The translations under genes and the position numbers were made by a program. Below are positions 32,148 to 42,889 of a DNA stretch of 64,000 nt, piece by piece (the first letter of the stretch is position 1; every line of letters starts with the position of its first letter). The DNA is from Notospermus geniculatus (Eukaryota; Nemertea; Pilidiophora; Heteronemertea; Lineidae). The notes under the pieces are model-generated. The model saw only the letters and a program-made list of their open reading frames with translations, made no database searches and had not been told where the DNA came from. Where the stretch lies: positions 1-64,000 of the forward strand of contig NMRB01001116.1 in NCBI GenBank assembly GCA_002633025.1. Direction: 5' to 3'.

Positions 32148-32954
32148 TCCTCATCGGCATTCTGATCGACTGTCTTAAGTATTGAGAAGATGAGGTTTCA
32201 GTTAGTAGTTCGACATCCATTACTTTGAAAAGGTTGTCCATAAATATGGTCAAGGATCACGAGAATGTCGAATCTAGCCATGACAAACATCGTGGGCTCA
32301 AAGGAATAGCCCTGCATATGAAATAAATCTTCCAATCCATCCCTACATATGAACCCACTCATCGTGGTTGGGACTTGTTCAAAGGCAATTTGTAACCTGT
32401 TCACGTTTCCGGAGAGACCCTTATCACTGCTGAAGATTAGAAGCGGAACCACGGAATCGACTGGCATGAGAGGGACATGTTAGATGGAGAAGACATCCAG
32501 ACTGGTGTGGGATGCTATCTTGAGCCACAGTCGTGTCTATGATGTAGATATAGACATGACTCCGCTCAGAGTTTGCAAAAATATATGAAAATGTCAAAGA
32601 ATCGGCGGGCACGTTGCCTAGATGATGAAGAGAAATCCAAAGCTCATGGGGGTCTGACGACAAAATGAAACATGACTTTCATCTCTGTGTAATAATGTGC
32701 CATGAAGATAATTGGCGCAAGCCAAAAAACCAGGCGAGCAGCCGTCTTCGTGGTTGCTGCAGAAATGACAAGAAAAATTCAAGTTAGATGCGCATTTTGC
32801 AGAATGCAGCAAACATACAAATCCACGTCTCTGCAATAAATGAATATCGTGTCTGTCAGTGGGACTGAAAGGTAGTACACATCGGTTTTAGCTCAGAGAC
32901 ATGGCTTGCAGAGATGCTCCGATAGAGTGTTCGTTGTGCTACCAGCTATTTTTT

Positions 32955-34120
32955 GCTCACCTAGTGTAAGCTCTTACAATGATGCGGCGTCCGTCGGCCG
33001 CCGGCCATTGTCCGTTAGCAGGGCACATTTTGTAACCGCTGGGGCTATTGATCTGAAACGTGGTACATGTGTAGGCTACTACTACAATGTATGTCAGATG
33101 ACATACATGTACATGTATATGACACCAAGTTCGGTCCGATTCGATTCTTCGCTTGACCAGCAGGTGGCCAAAACGAAAACTCAAAAGTCTGATTCCTAAA
33201 CTAACGACTGGATCGTCTCCAAATTTTCAGCATACGTACATCTAATGGTTTACATGACATACATGTACATGTATGTAAGGATTTTTTGATTTGACCTACT
33301 TTTCAAAATCACAGAGCTCAAAGTCCCACAAAAATGTGCCATTTTGTGGCACGTTTCGTGGCTATTTGATCTAGTACATGCATATTCTAACTTGGTGTGA
33401 TCATGTATCTATGTACCCTGTACGAGCAAATTTTCGTCGAATTGGACCCCAAAAATATGAGGTTACCAGGCGGCCATTTTGGAAAATGGACTGGCACATA
33501 ATGTCATAAATTACTCAAGTGAGAATGTTTTGATCTTGAAATTTTGACAATGATCATATTACCCTGGAACTGAAGGCCTGCCCCATCCTCCCACAGCAGG
33601 GCTTTGGTCTCGTTCCTCTTCATGCACTCCACACAAAGCCCTGCTGAAATTGGGCCTCCCAGGCAAGCAGAGGCGGTCAGAAAACCATTGCCCAATCAGA
33701 ATGCAGCATTTTCAGGGTGTCAGTATTAAATAATTACGACTCATAATAACAATCAAAAATAATAAGAATCTTTCCTATACACAGGAAGAACCTCTGTGAT
33801 AAAATTCAGTCAATTTTGGAAAGATGTAAGTGATTTGTAAAGGATAAAACTTTAAAATCAAACTGGGTAAAACCATGAAATTTGTGCTTCTCCAGTCATC
33901 CTTAAAATACAGGGAGTGCAACTGGAGTATGGAACAGCCACATCAGATTCACTGGCCGTTGTATTTCAGCAGGGGTTTGTGTGAGCGGATGAAGAGGAGC
34001 GAGGTAAAAACCCCTGCTGTGGGAGGATGGCCTGCCCTGGAACATTTCGATTTAACATTTTGTCATTTGTTCTTCTGGCAGATTCACCCTGGTGAGCACA
34101 TGGTCCATGGACCATTTCAT
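32955..34120 (+). mobile_element. GCTCACCT-family repeat, only in copy B
   Basis: Starts GCTCACCTAGTGTAAGCTC, contains GCAGGGCAC and GTAACCGCTGGGGCTATTGA, and ends GGTGAGCACATGGTCCATGG ACCATTTCAT. Copy A reads through the site near 24100. It carries the nested hAT-like element 33584-34029 but lacks the 6183-6966 nest, so the two long family copies give reciprocal empty sites. Confidence 0.8.
33584..34029. mobile_element. 446-bp hAT-like foldback, third copy
   Basis: Ends CATCCTCCCACAGCAGGG with an exact 8-bp duplication GCCTGCCC (33576-33583, 34030-34037). The empty site in the related repeat reads AAGGCTTGCCCTGAACATTT at 7269-7288. A firm hAT-type insertion. Confidence 0.9.
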
Positions 34121-35286
34121 TGAAGGTTAATGCATTCTCTATGCAGCTTTCCTTTCAGAATGGAGCAAGCGTACCTATTCCTTGAATTTCAAATTGGACT
34201 ATCCAATACAGCGTCTGACTGTGAAACTGATCTGTACTTTATTCGTGGCACCGAATTTACATCCCTTCCACAAAACTCACTCGATCCGTGGACTATCAGG
34301 AGCCAACCCTACCCTGAGTGTGCCTTCATTATCTCCTAAAGTGTAAGCTGGAGCCGTTCGGGTTAAAGAGGTGGATGTTGATATCTTCAAATCACAACAA
34401 GGGGTAATTTTCCAGGCTCGCTCTTAGCCATGTTTGCTTGGGAATCATTAGTTATATTGTGGTGCGGAGATCGACGACGACCTAATGACGCTACATTAAG
34501 TCGGGAACATTTCAAGAGGGGCACTTTCTCCGCGTGCAAGGCCTAATGATGACTTATTTGGATTTCGCAGATTCTGCTAATTGCATCGTCCATTCATTTT
34601 GTACGCGGACAATTTACAGTGGTGTGCAAAAATATTAGAACACTTGCCATGAACTGGAAAACGAAGTATTATTTCAATGGAATGACCCCAATGTAGCCAT
34701 GAAACCATCGTTTCTTTCGTTAATGAAACCTTCAACCATACTGATATTGCATAATGAATGTTCCAGAGACACCTGCATGATACCTTTGTCAATTTCTGGG
34801 GAAAATACTGTATTTTGGAAATGTTGAATATAACTAGGCCGCATGCAGACTGCAAGCGAAATGGCCAAGCGAAGCGAAGACAATTTCGCCAAGCGGTGTG
34901 GCGAAAACATTTAAACACTCTGGAAGCTTTGGCGTACCTACGAAGTATGAGGTAGTACAGACACATGTTAGGCCATGATGGCCTCCTCCACACTTACAGG
35001 GGTCAATAATATTTCGGCCTCGGCCCTCTAGGAAACTACAATACAGTATACCGGTGATTAAAAAAAAACGTTCCGAACTTTAAGGGTTAAATTATTAAAT
35101 TTCTCTGTAATTAACGTATGAATTTGCCACTTATAGTTGGGACCAAGAACACAATCTGAGGTAATTCACCAAATCTCATTTTTTCTATCTGGAAAACTTC
35201 CTGAATTATGACAAAAAGTATCATACTGTCTCAAAAAAGGCAATATCCAAAGTAAATTGAAAAAAGTCATCGTAAGAGGTGATAGA

Positions 35287-35943
35287 TACGGTGGCCCAAG
35301 CATGCCATGTACTGTGTATATATTTTTGTCCACATTAAAATATTCTGAACATTATTGCATTTTTTCTCGAATTTCCACCCGGGTGGAAAGTATTCTCACC
35401 CGGGTGGAAAGTATTCTCACCCGGGTGGAAAGTATTTCCACCCGGGTGGAAAGTATTCTCACCCGGGTGGAAAGTATTCTCACCCGGGTGGAAAGTATTN
35501 NNNNNNNNNNNNNNNNNNNNNNNNNNNNNNNNNNNNNNNNNNNNNNNNNNNNNNNNNNNNNNNNNNNNNNNNNNNNNNNNNNNNNNNNNNNNNNNNNNNN
35601 NNNNNNNNTACGGTGGCCCAAACATGCCATGTATATATTTTTGTCCACATTAAAATATTCTGAACATTATTGCATTTTTTCTCGAATTTCCACCCGGGTG
35701 GAAAGTATTCTCACCCGGGTGGAAAGTATTTCCACCTGGGTGGAAAGTATTTGGGTGGAAATACTTTCCACCCGGGTGAAAATACTTTCCACCCGGGTGG
35801 AAATACTTTCCACCCGGGTGAGAATACTTTCCACCCGGGTGAGAATACTTTCCACCCGGGTGGAAATTCGAGAAAAAATACAATAATGTTCAGAATATTT
35901 TAATGTGGACAAAGTATATACATGGCATGTTTGGGCCACCGTA
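35287..35943. mobile_element. Foldback with CCACCCGGGTGG minisatellite core, only in B
   Basis: Outer ends TACGGTGGCCCA and TGGGCCACCGTA are flanked by GATAGA on both sides (35281-35286, 35944-35949). Copy A shows the empty site (GATCGATTGG). Inside the ~85-bp arms lie ~21-bp units centred on the palindrome CCACCCGGGTGG, pointing inward from both ends and flipping near 35755. A 109-N gap (35500-35608) is followed by a second left arm. The piece 35609-35943 is therefore a complete ~335-bp element by itself, and 35287-35499 may be an assembly duplicate. The TRVESI-like reading frames are translations of the repeat. Confidence 0.85.
35500..35608. other. Assembly gap (109 N) inside the minisatellite
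   Basis: The N run interrupts the tandem array, and the left arm of the element starts again immediately after it. The assembler evidently failed in the palindromic repeat. Confidence 0.99.
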
Positions 35944-36733
35944 GATAGATTGGACCTCCATTTTGTTGAAAAACGGCCCTCGCACTCTTTTCCTATGATT
36001 CTATACCTTTCTAAATTCCCGTACGATATCATGATATACGTGCCCCTCCCGTACGATACGTACCCGCCCCTGACCACCCTTTCCCTACAAAACACGATTT
36101 GATTAACTTATCAAATCGTGTTTTGTGGAAAAACACCTTGTCTGCAGCGCTAAAACAATGTTATTGTTAAACCAGCGAGATACCCAATTCAACTGAACAA
36201 AATTTTTGGTTTTGCCATGGCATGATGTGTCTAGACATCACGAAGAGCAGAAAAACACGCTATATACCATCAACAAGGTAGAGAAGGGTGCCCCAGACGA
36301 CATTTGATTGGCATGTTTGCATGTGACTTGCACTGTGCTGGATATTGCATTTTTCAGACAGTGTGATAGGTTTTGTCGTAATTTAGGAATTTTGCTAGCT
36401 AGATAAATGAGATTTGGCAAATTACCTCAGATTGCGTGTTTATTGATCCCTGTCAAGTGGCAAAGTCGTACGTTAATTGCAAACAAATTTATTAACCCTT
36501 AAAACTCGGAACGTTTTTTGAACACCCGATAAATTAAAGTCTTGAAGGACATACACCCCCGTACCATGTACAGTTATTGCAAAAATTTTAGACCACTAGT
36601 CAGTTTTGCTGTTTTTCTGTTTTCACCCTGTGTTACATGTAGATCATGTAGGTGAATGATTACATCATTTCTTTTGAGTAATGATTAAAATAAACCCAGA
36701 GGATTGCCCGGGGCCCATTTTAGTGCAGGAATA

Positions 36734-36958
36734 GACTCTATCACTCCAATAGAGCGCAGCACCTGACGGTAACTTGCTAGGCCTACAGCGTCACGACGTC
36801 CCGTCCCCCATTCTGAACGCGGTGACGTCACTCGAAAAACCTCCACTTGTTTCAGCGATCATGACGTCGTCTCAAGTCAAGATGTCATGGAATGAGTACG
36901 GGACGTCGTGACGCTGTAGTTACCGTCAGGTGCTGCGCTCTTTTGGAGTGATATCGTC
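36734..36958. mobile_element. 225-bp TA-flanked palindromic MITE, only in B
   Basis: Ends GACTCTATCACTCCAATAGA and complement of GACGATATCACTCCAAAAGA, then CGCAGCACCTGACGGTAAC mirrored. TA on both sides (36732-36733, 36959-36960). Copy A has the empty site AGTCAGGAATTCACAC (27340-27355). Confidence 0.85.
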
Positions 36959-37004
36959 TATTCACACAGGCAAGTTGTTTATGGTCATTTGTATGTCAGT
37001 GCAC

Positions 37005-37322
37005 CATGAGGAAAAAGCTAGTCTGGATGAGCCTCAAAGAGCACAAATAGTGGTTCTGCATCAAGAGGGCTACTCGGAATGCCGGGTAAGCAATGTTACG
37101 CATTGGCGCAAGACAGCTGCCCATACTGCTATTGCAAACTTTCACAAAAATCACTCCTTTTCCGATAAGAAAAAGAGTGGTCGTCCCAGAGTGACTGCAA
37201 GTAACTGTACTCCACCACATAAAATCAGTCTTCTAATACATTTTTTACCAAATATTGTGGGAACATCTCCCGCTACGACGCCGAGAAGCCGCCTTGCTAA
37301 TTACTCGGTTCGTTTTTTATAG
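37005..37322 (+). pseudogene. Tc1/mariner-like transposase N-terminus (copy B)
   Basis: Same relic as 27394-28097 but without the 387-bp insert, so EKASLDEPQRAQIVVLHQEG runs on through HTAIANFHKNHSF to KKSGRPRVTAS in one frame. One A is missing after the ATG relative to copy A, so the original start is out of frame with the rest. Only the helix-turn-helix region and GRPR linker remain, and no catalytic acidic residues can be assigned. Confidence 0.8.
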
Positions 37323-37469
37323 TTACCCGGAAGCCGTTAGCCACTTGATGCGCAGTGCGGCTCATTAGGAAGTGGCTTGCTGCTATACACATACTGCTTA
37401 TCCTCGCATGGCTGCCGCATCGTAATTACAGTATGCTGCATCTAGCGACTGATACTTGCAGAGTACGAC

Positions 37470-38193
37470 CAGTGTTCTCCGCATGGCTTTTTGTTAGGGT
37501 GGCCCACCCTATCTTGGCATGTTACCACCCTACCTTGCAGCCCAATTTGTAATGGTTTTACACAGGGTGGGCCAAAAAAAGCGCAACATGGGGAGCCCAA
37601 TTTTGTTCTGGGGACCAGGTTGTATGATGTCCATTTCAAACCCAGTAATAACCTGATAACAGCTAGATCAGGGTAGGATTAGTCATAAATAGGCCTGGGC
37701 CTTCCAAGAGACCGAGTGTCCTTTTCAAACTTTTACCAAGCCTATTTTGGATGATGCAATGAATGACAACTGCCCTGTTAGGTAAATACTGTGGTAGCCC
37801 TATTTTATTGTGGTCACTTGTGGGCAAAGTAAGATTGACTGATTGGGACTGATGCATTCACAGATAAAAGGTTAATTGATTCATGATAGTTTTTTAACTT
37901 GAAATAGGCATTGTGTCAGGCCAGAACTGGCCCAGTGCCCGCATTCCTTTTTTGAATGAAATACCATACCCTGTAATAGGGATTATTGGGGTCATAATGG
38001 CATGGTCACTTTCTAGTAAAACCTGGTCCCCCTTGGAGATTTAAAAGGTGAATGTTGCGCGTTTTTTGGCCCACCCTGTATTACACCCCCTACCTTAAAT
38101 TGGTGACCACCCTATCTTAATTTGCAAAGTAATGGGAAATCCTGGAATTTCAAGGGTACCACCCTATCTTAGGAAATCCTGTGGAGAACACTG
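37470..38193. mobile_element. CAGTGTTCTCC-ended MITE, copy in B, with nested insert
   Basis: Counterpart of 28842-29466. Intact at its left tip, where copy A carries the 12-bp-duplication insert. Interrupted by 37561-38078. Confidence 0.8.
37561..38078. mobile_element. 518-bp TA-flanked element, only in B
   Basis: Ends CAGGGTGGGCCAAAAAA and TTTTTTGGCCCACCCTG, then GCGCAACAT / ATGTTGCGC. TA on both sides. Copy A reads GGTTTTCTATTACAC at the site (28926-28940). Tc1/mariner-type ends without transposase. Confidence 0.85.
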
Positions 38194-38597
38194 TTAAACG
38201 TCGGGAAAAAACAAGGAACAAATCATAAAATCGCGATAGAGTTGTCTTCTGTTGCGGCTTTGCCATCAAAAAGTCTATTTTTCATGTTTATAGACGAGGC
38301 TATTCTTTCCCACATCAATAACCCGCCTGACAAAACAACGTCGTCTCGACGCCTCGACCGCCACAGAAAAATGGAGCCGGTGCACATATAATGGAAAGAG
38401 GACACTTTTCTTTTCCAAAGCAGTGCACAATACAAGAAGATAAGCTACAGTAATGGCCAATCTATGATATATATTATTAGAGTTTCCATCTTTGGTACGC
38501 GACCGCGCGGTCGTCGACCTTAGTATTTGAAAAGGTTATTGAGGGAAGTTAGACTTTGTAACGTACTAGTATACGATACCAGTTTCTTCTGTTGGTA

Positions 38598-38842
38598 CAG
38601 GGTGACCCCAAAAAATCCGAACCCATAAAAATGTTAATTAATCCTACATAGGTCCATCAAATTTCTTCAAATTTGGTAGACTTAAACTTCAGTCTATGTA
38701 TGATCACAAAGTTTTAGCCATCTGAGTCAGTTTGCAGAGAATTTTTATGTTCTTTCCAAAATGTACTCCAAATGGCGTCTTCGGCATGTAGGATTAATTA
38801 ACATTTTTATTTATGGGTGTGGTTTTTTTGGGAGTCACCCTG
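38598..38842. mobile_element. TA-flanked palindromic MITE (copy B)
   Basis: Orthologue of 29859-30108, with the same CAGGGTGACCCC ends and TA flanks and a small internal deletion near 38706. Confidence 0.85.
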
Positions 38843-39008
38843 TATTACAGGCGACTGTAGAGGGTATGCACGTGATGTCACTTCCTGTTTAGCGTTTAGT
38901 TTATGCCGCCATATTGGATGGAAGGTTGAAGTCAATGAGGCCAAAAGCAAAATATTTTGTTGAGCTACTTCTAAAATCATTCCAATTTTCTGGTATGTAC
39001 TGTAGAAT

Positions 39009-39347
39009 AAAACCACATCTTTTCCCGACATTTTGCATTTAATACCTGTTTATCAGGCATGAAATTAGCAGTTCACACCTTTTGTAATACATTTGTAATG
39101 TTAAGTTTCCCCCTAGGCCCATGGCTAATTATGCATGAATGAGCTAATTATGCAAGGATTATGACGTAGATGCATGGCTTCTATTTAAACCTTTTCCACA
39201 CTGTTAAGTTTGTTATCAAATTTTCTGACTATGATGAGAAAGGCCTACACGTAGGTCATTTTTGGTTAGTAATAAAACCCGGAACGAAACGAAACGAAAT
39301 GAAATCATGGTGTCGCCATGGAAATGTGGTGTCACGTGAAGAACCTC
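39009..39347. other. No gene seen
   Basis: Unique sequence after the end of copy B. A short ACGAAACGAAACGAAATGAA run lies at 39284-39303. Confidence 0.4.
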
Positions 39348-39499
39348 TACCCTTACGAAAATGTGACACGTGTAAATGGCATTACCACGTCGCAATGGGC
39401 GAATTTTAAAATTGTAAAACTACAGACAAAAAGGGGGAAAATTCGCCCATTACCAGGTGATAGTGTCATTTACACGTGTCACATTTTCGTAAGGGTGTA
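39348..39499. mobile_element. ~150-bp palindromic MITE
   Basis: Ends TACCCTTACGAAAATGTGAC / GTCACATTTTCGTAAGGGTGTA, then ACGTGTAAATG mirrored, and GGGCGAATTTT mirrored near the centre. TA-containing flanks. Confidence 0.75.
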
Positions 39500-40165
39500 T
39501 AAATCTTGCAAATTTGCAAGATTTAATATCCGCCTACAGGAAACAGGCCTAGTACCACACCTTATAAATCAAGCAATGTCGAGCATTTCTCATAATCTTT
39601 CAAAGAGATTGTTAACAGGCGCCGGTTTTTTTCTTTCTTATTGTAACCGTAAAACGAATGGGGTAAATCCGGCAATCTCTCAAAACACGACACCATCACC
39701 CGGGGAGATCTGATGACATCCTCCATGTGAATAGATAATAGATTTTTTCTACGATTCCCAACATCAATTTCCGCGTAATTTCCAGCTCTAGTCGTTCATA
39801 TGACATATTGCTATATAATCCACCAGTTTCTTGTCACGGTCTCGGGTTCATACCATCTTTTATAATGTCAAAGGTTGCCCGTCTAATGTTTCAGCCTGTG
39901 ATTTTATGCCTGGAACGTCCGTCCAACTGATCATGAAGTTGAAATTTAAACACGTGGCCGTACACATGTGTATTCAGATTCGCGCCGCTCGCAAATCCAA
40001 AGACCGACTACGTTCAACGTTTTTTTACGTGAAGAGCTCAGAACGCCACCACTAGGCCAAAAAAGGAAACCCTCCCTGGCCGGCGTGTTAGCTGTGACAT
40101 ACTGGGGGTACAGTTGCCAGGGTAGCGTTCACATCGCCACGTCATTGAGGATCTCATTTAAATAA

Positions 40166-40321
40166 CTAAAGCGGCCCATACATGTGCAATATTATTGCAC
40201 AATATGTGGATCAATGATAATTTTATTGCCAATTTTTCTTCTGCACATCACGCCAGAAGCACATACCCCTATTTTGGGCCCCATATTGTGCAATAATACT
40301 GATCGTATATGGGCCGCTTAA
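40166..40321. mobile_element. ~156-bp MITE with AAGCGGCCCATA ends (also ~41109-41264)
   Basis: Ends TAAAGCGGCCCATACATG and complement of TTAAGCGGCCCATATACG, next to TTGCACAATAT mirrored. The second tandem copy carries the same element. A fragment recurs at 20617-20698. Confidence 0.8.
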
Positions 40322-40475
40322 GAGTGTCGGAGCTGTCAGTCAGTTCACCAATAGGTGTCACTAAAGCTCAATTCAATGCCCAGCGGAGCCATCAACGCAG
40401 CTGACGACTACTGTTATCACCATTGCACCATCGTTCCCAGCTTGCGCCCGTGATACGGGCTAAATATACAGTAAG

Positions 40476-40854
40476 TAGCTACGGTTACACCCGTTGAAAA
40501 TACCCGGTTTGTTTTTCCAGACCCGTGCGGAACCCGTGTGTACGAAAAGCCGGCGAGAGGCCGAACTACTACATTGTAGTTAAGTAGCCCGGCGACAGGT
40601 GCGCTGCATGCACTGAATCCTCGGTCATTTCTGTATTGGCACACATTGTTCGAGGCCCAAAACGAGGTCACTTAATGGCTGTGCCATCTGTAGCCGTGCT
40701 AAGAACTAACGAAAACACGGAGATTTCGGAAAGCACGGCGAGCTTGCCGTCATTAAAAAACCCGTGTTTTTCAGACAAGGTTTTCTTGAAGCCCTGCAAT
40801 TCAAAGGTGTGACCGCAAAAAAACCGGGGATTTTATGTAGTGTAACCACGGCTA
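40476..40854. mobile_element. ~379-bp element with TAGCTACGGTTACAC ends (also 41420-41798)
   Basis: Left end TAGCTACGGTTACACCCGTT, right end GTGTAACCACGGCTA. The interior has mirrored GAAAATACCCGGT-like and ACCCGTGTTTTTCAGAC words. A third, more distant copy at 60267-61031 carries a nested element, and these copies provide its empty site (GCCATCTGTAGCCGTGC). Confidence 0.8.
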
Positions 40855-42346
40855 TAGTCAAAGCTTTCAGTTTGTAACAAAACTTCATGTTAAACTTTTA
40901 CACAAGATAACTAATCCGCCTTCATCCCACAAGACAACGCACTCTGAAATCCGCATAAATACCATTCATAGAGTTACAGGAACAGATTAGAGTAGGCTAG
41001 AATCTGCCGAGAAGATATCTACTGGGAAACCGCCAATGGCAAACCCTGGATCAAACTGTGGATTATTCGAAGTCCACTCACATGTCTTGCCAACATCGTT
41101 GGTAATAACTAAAGCGGCCCATACATGTGCAATATTATTGCACAATATGTGGATCAATGATAATTTTATTGCCAATTTTTCTTCTGCACATCACGCGAGA
41201 AGCACATACCCCTATTTTGGGCCCCATATTGTGCAATAATACTGATCGTATATGGGCCGCTTAAGAGTGTCGGAGCTGTCAGTCAGTTCACCAATAGGTG
41301 TCACTAAACCCCAATTCAATGCCCAGCGGAGCCATCAACGCAGCTGACGACTAATGTTTATCACCATTGCACCATCGTTCCCAGCTTGCGCCCGTGATAA
41401 GGGCTAAATATACAGTAAGTAGCTACGGTTACACCCGTTGAAAATACCCGGTGTGTTTTTCCAGACCCGTGCGGAACCCGTGTGTACGAAAAGCCGGCGA
41501 GAGGCCGAACTACTACACTGTAGTTAAGTAGCCCGGCGACAGGTGCGCTGCATGCACTGACTCTTCGGTCATTTCTGTATTGGCACACATTGTTGGAGGC
41601 CCGAAACGAGGTCACTTAATGGCTGCGCCATCTGTAGCCGTGCTAAGAACTAACGAAAACACGGAGATTTCGGAAAGCACGACTGGCTTGCCGTCATTAA
41701 AAAACCCGTGTTTTGCAGACAAGGTTTTCTTGAAGCCCTGCAATTCAAAGGTGTGACCGCAAAAAAACTGGGGATTTTATGTAGTGTAACCACGGCTATA
41801 GTCAAAGCTTTCAGTTTGTAACAAAACTTCATGTTAAACTTTTACACACGATAACTAATCCGCCTTCATCCCACAAGACAACGCACTCTGAAATCCGCAT
41901 AAATACCATTCATAGAGTTACAGGAACAGATTAGAGTAGGCTAGAATCTGCCGAGAAGATATCTACTGGGAAACCGTCAATGGCAAACCCTGGATCAAAC
42001 TGTGGATTATTCGAAGTCCACTCGCATGTCTTGCCAACATCGTTGGTGTATGCAGACACCAATCGATCGATTGATTGATCGATTATCGATCGATACAAAT
42101 CATCCTCTCGCGTGAACCCCAATCGCGACATGTCAACAACGGATTCGAGGATTATCATTTGCACACAGGGAAGTCGGTGGATGAAGGATGACCAGGCGGT
42201 TCAGGGCGTCAGGGTCTGTTGACTGGAGCACTGGCCAAGAAAAATCACTTGCCCTCAGAGCATGCAAGGCAAGGGGACATGGTTCTATGGGCGGTTAATA
42301 ATATAAAATGCAGGTTGCAGGTCGATCTGCAGGCATTAGTAGTATT

Positions 42347-42547
42347 TGCAATAGGTCATAACCTCCGTACCAGAAATCAACATCTTCCAACAGTCAAAAG
42401 TCAAAAGTACGGTAGAAAGAGTTTTAAATAGTTTGGTGCAAATTGTGGAATGAACTCCCACAATGCATAAGGGATGCTGAGAATTTTAAAACTTTTAAGG
42501 GACTCTTGGCCTCATGCTATTATATGGCAAAAAGTGTATGTGTGTAA
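42347..42547 (+). pseudogene. Non-LTR reverse transcriptase C-terminal tail, degenerate
   Basis: The frame reads HNLRTRNQHLPTVKSQKYGR KSFK, then a stop where the family usually has an aromatic residue. After a one-base frame change comes LWNELPQCIRDAENFKTFKG LLASCYYMAKSVCV and a stop. The order LPxxxxxxYGRKSF ... GA.LWNELP..IR.A..F..FK is the hallmark tail of LINE-type reverse-transcriptase proteins. The catalytic domain is absent, so this is a 5'-truncated dead copy. An A/T-rich segment with TTGTAC words follows and may be its 3' untranslated region. Confidence 0.75.
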
Positions 42548-42706
42548 TGTGTAAACCCTAGTCTTCTTTTACATTTGTACATGTATTTCGTCTACATGTA
42601 TGTACTTTTATATTTAGCTTGTACTTTTAATTTGTAATAATATTGTTTGTACTTTTATCAAACGTTTGAATGATTTTAGTTGTATCGTGCTTGTAATGCA
42701 AATTAA

Positions 42707-42889
42707 AGCGAATTGATATCGAAAAAATTTGATTTAGAAATAGAATTTGAAAGGGGACGAATTTTCGGCCAAAAATGTAAACAAACTTCTCCAGAATGTC
42801 AACAAATAAATTTTCGTGCATTCTGATTGGCTGAATTTTGTGTTTACAAACACCAGCCAGATGTAAACAAAATCCGCTATCGATTCGCT
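42707..42889. mobile_element. 183-bp TTAA-flanked MITE
   Basis: TTAA at 42703-42706 and 42890-42893. Ends AGCGAATTGATATCG and complement of AGCGAATCGATAGCG. Inner TGTAAACA words on both sides. Confidence 0.8.

Larger units (their letters stand above)
35047..36531. mobile_element. Foldback element, copy in B, with nested insert
   Basis: Same arms as 25405-26592, including ACGTTCCGAACTTTAAGGGT on the left and its complement on the right. Enlarged in B by 35287-35943. Confidence 0.75.
31045..39008 (+). repeat. Large segmental duplicate, copy B (~8.0 kb)
   Basis: Collinear with copy A (22422-30274). Insertions found only in B: 31386-31785, 32955-34120, 35287-35943, 36734-36958 and 37561-38078. 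The remaining sequence differs by scattered substitutions and small indels. The 89-codon minus frame at 32198-32467 differs from its A counterpart only by clustered changes in two codons, which reflects recent common origin rather than selection. Confidence 0.95.
40161..42047 (+). repeat. 943-bp tandem duplication (two copies)
   Basis: Copies 40161-41103 and 41104-42047 are about 98% identical by eye, from AATAACTAAAGCGGCCC to GCCAACATCGTTGGT. Each contains a palindromic MITE and a TAGCTACGG element. Beyond the second copy the sequence changes to an ATCGATCGATTGATTGATCG tract. Recent tandem duplication or an allelic assembly duplicate. Confidence 0.95.

Noticed and set aside
35372-35499. CRISPR-like array
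   Set aside because: Units are directly adjacent with no unique spacers, each unit is palindromic, and the genome is eukaryotic.
35257-35886. Long frame with repeated TRVESI-type peptides
   Set aside because: It is the translation of the 21-bp minisatellite, is open in several frames on both strands, and crosses a run of N.
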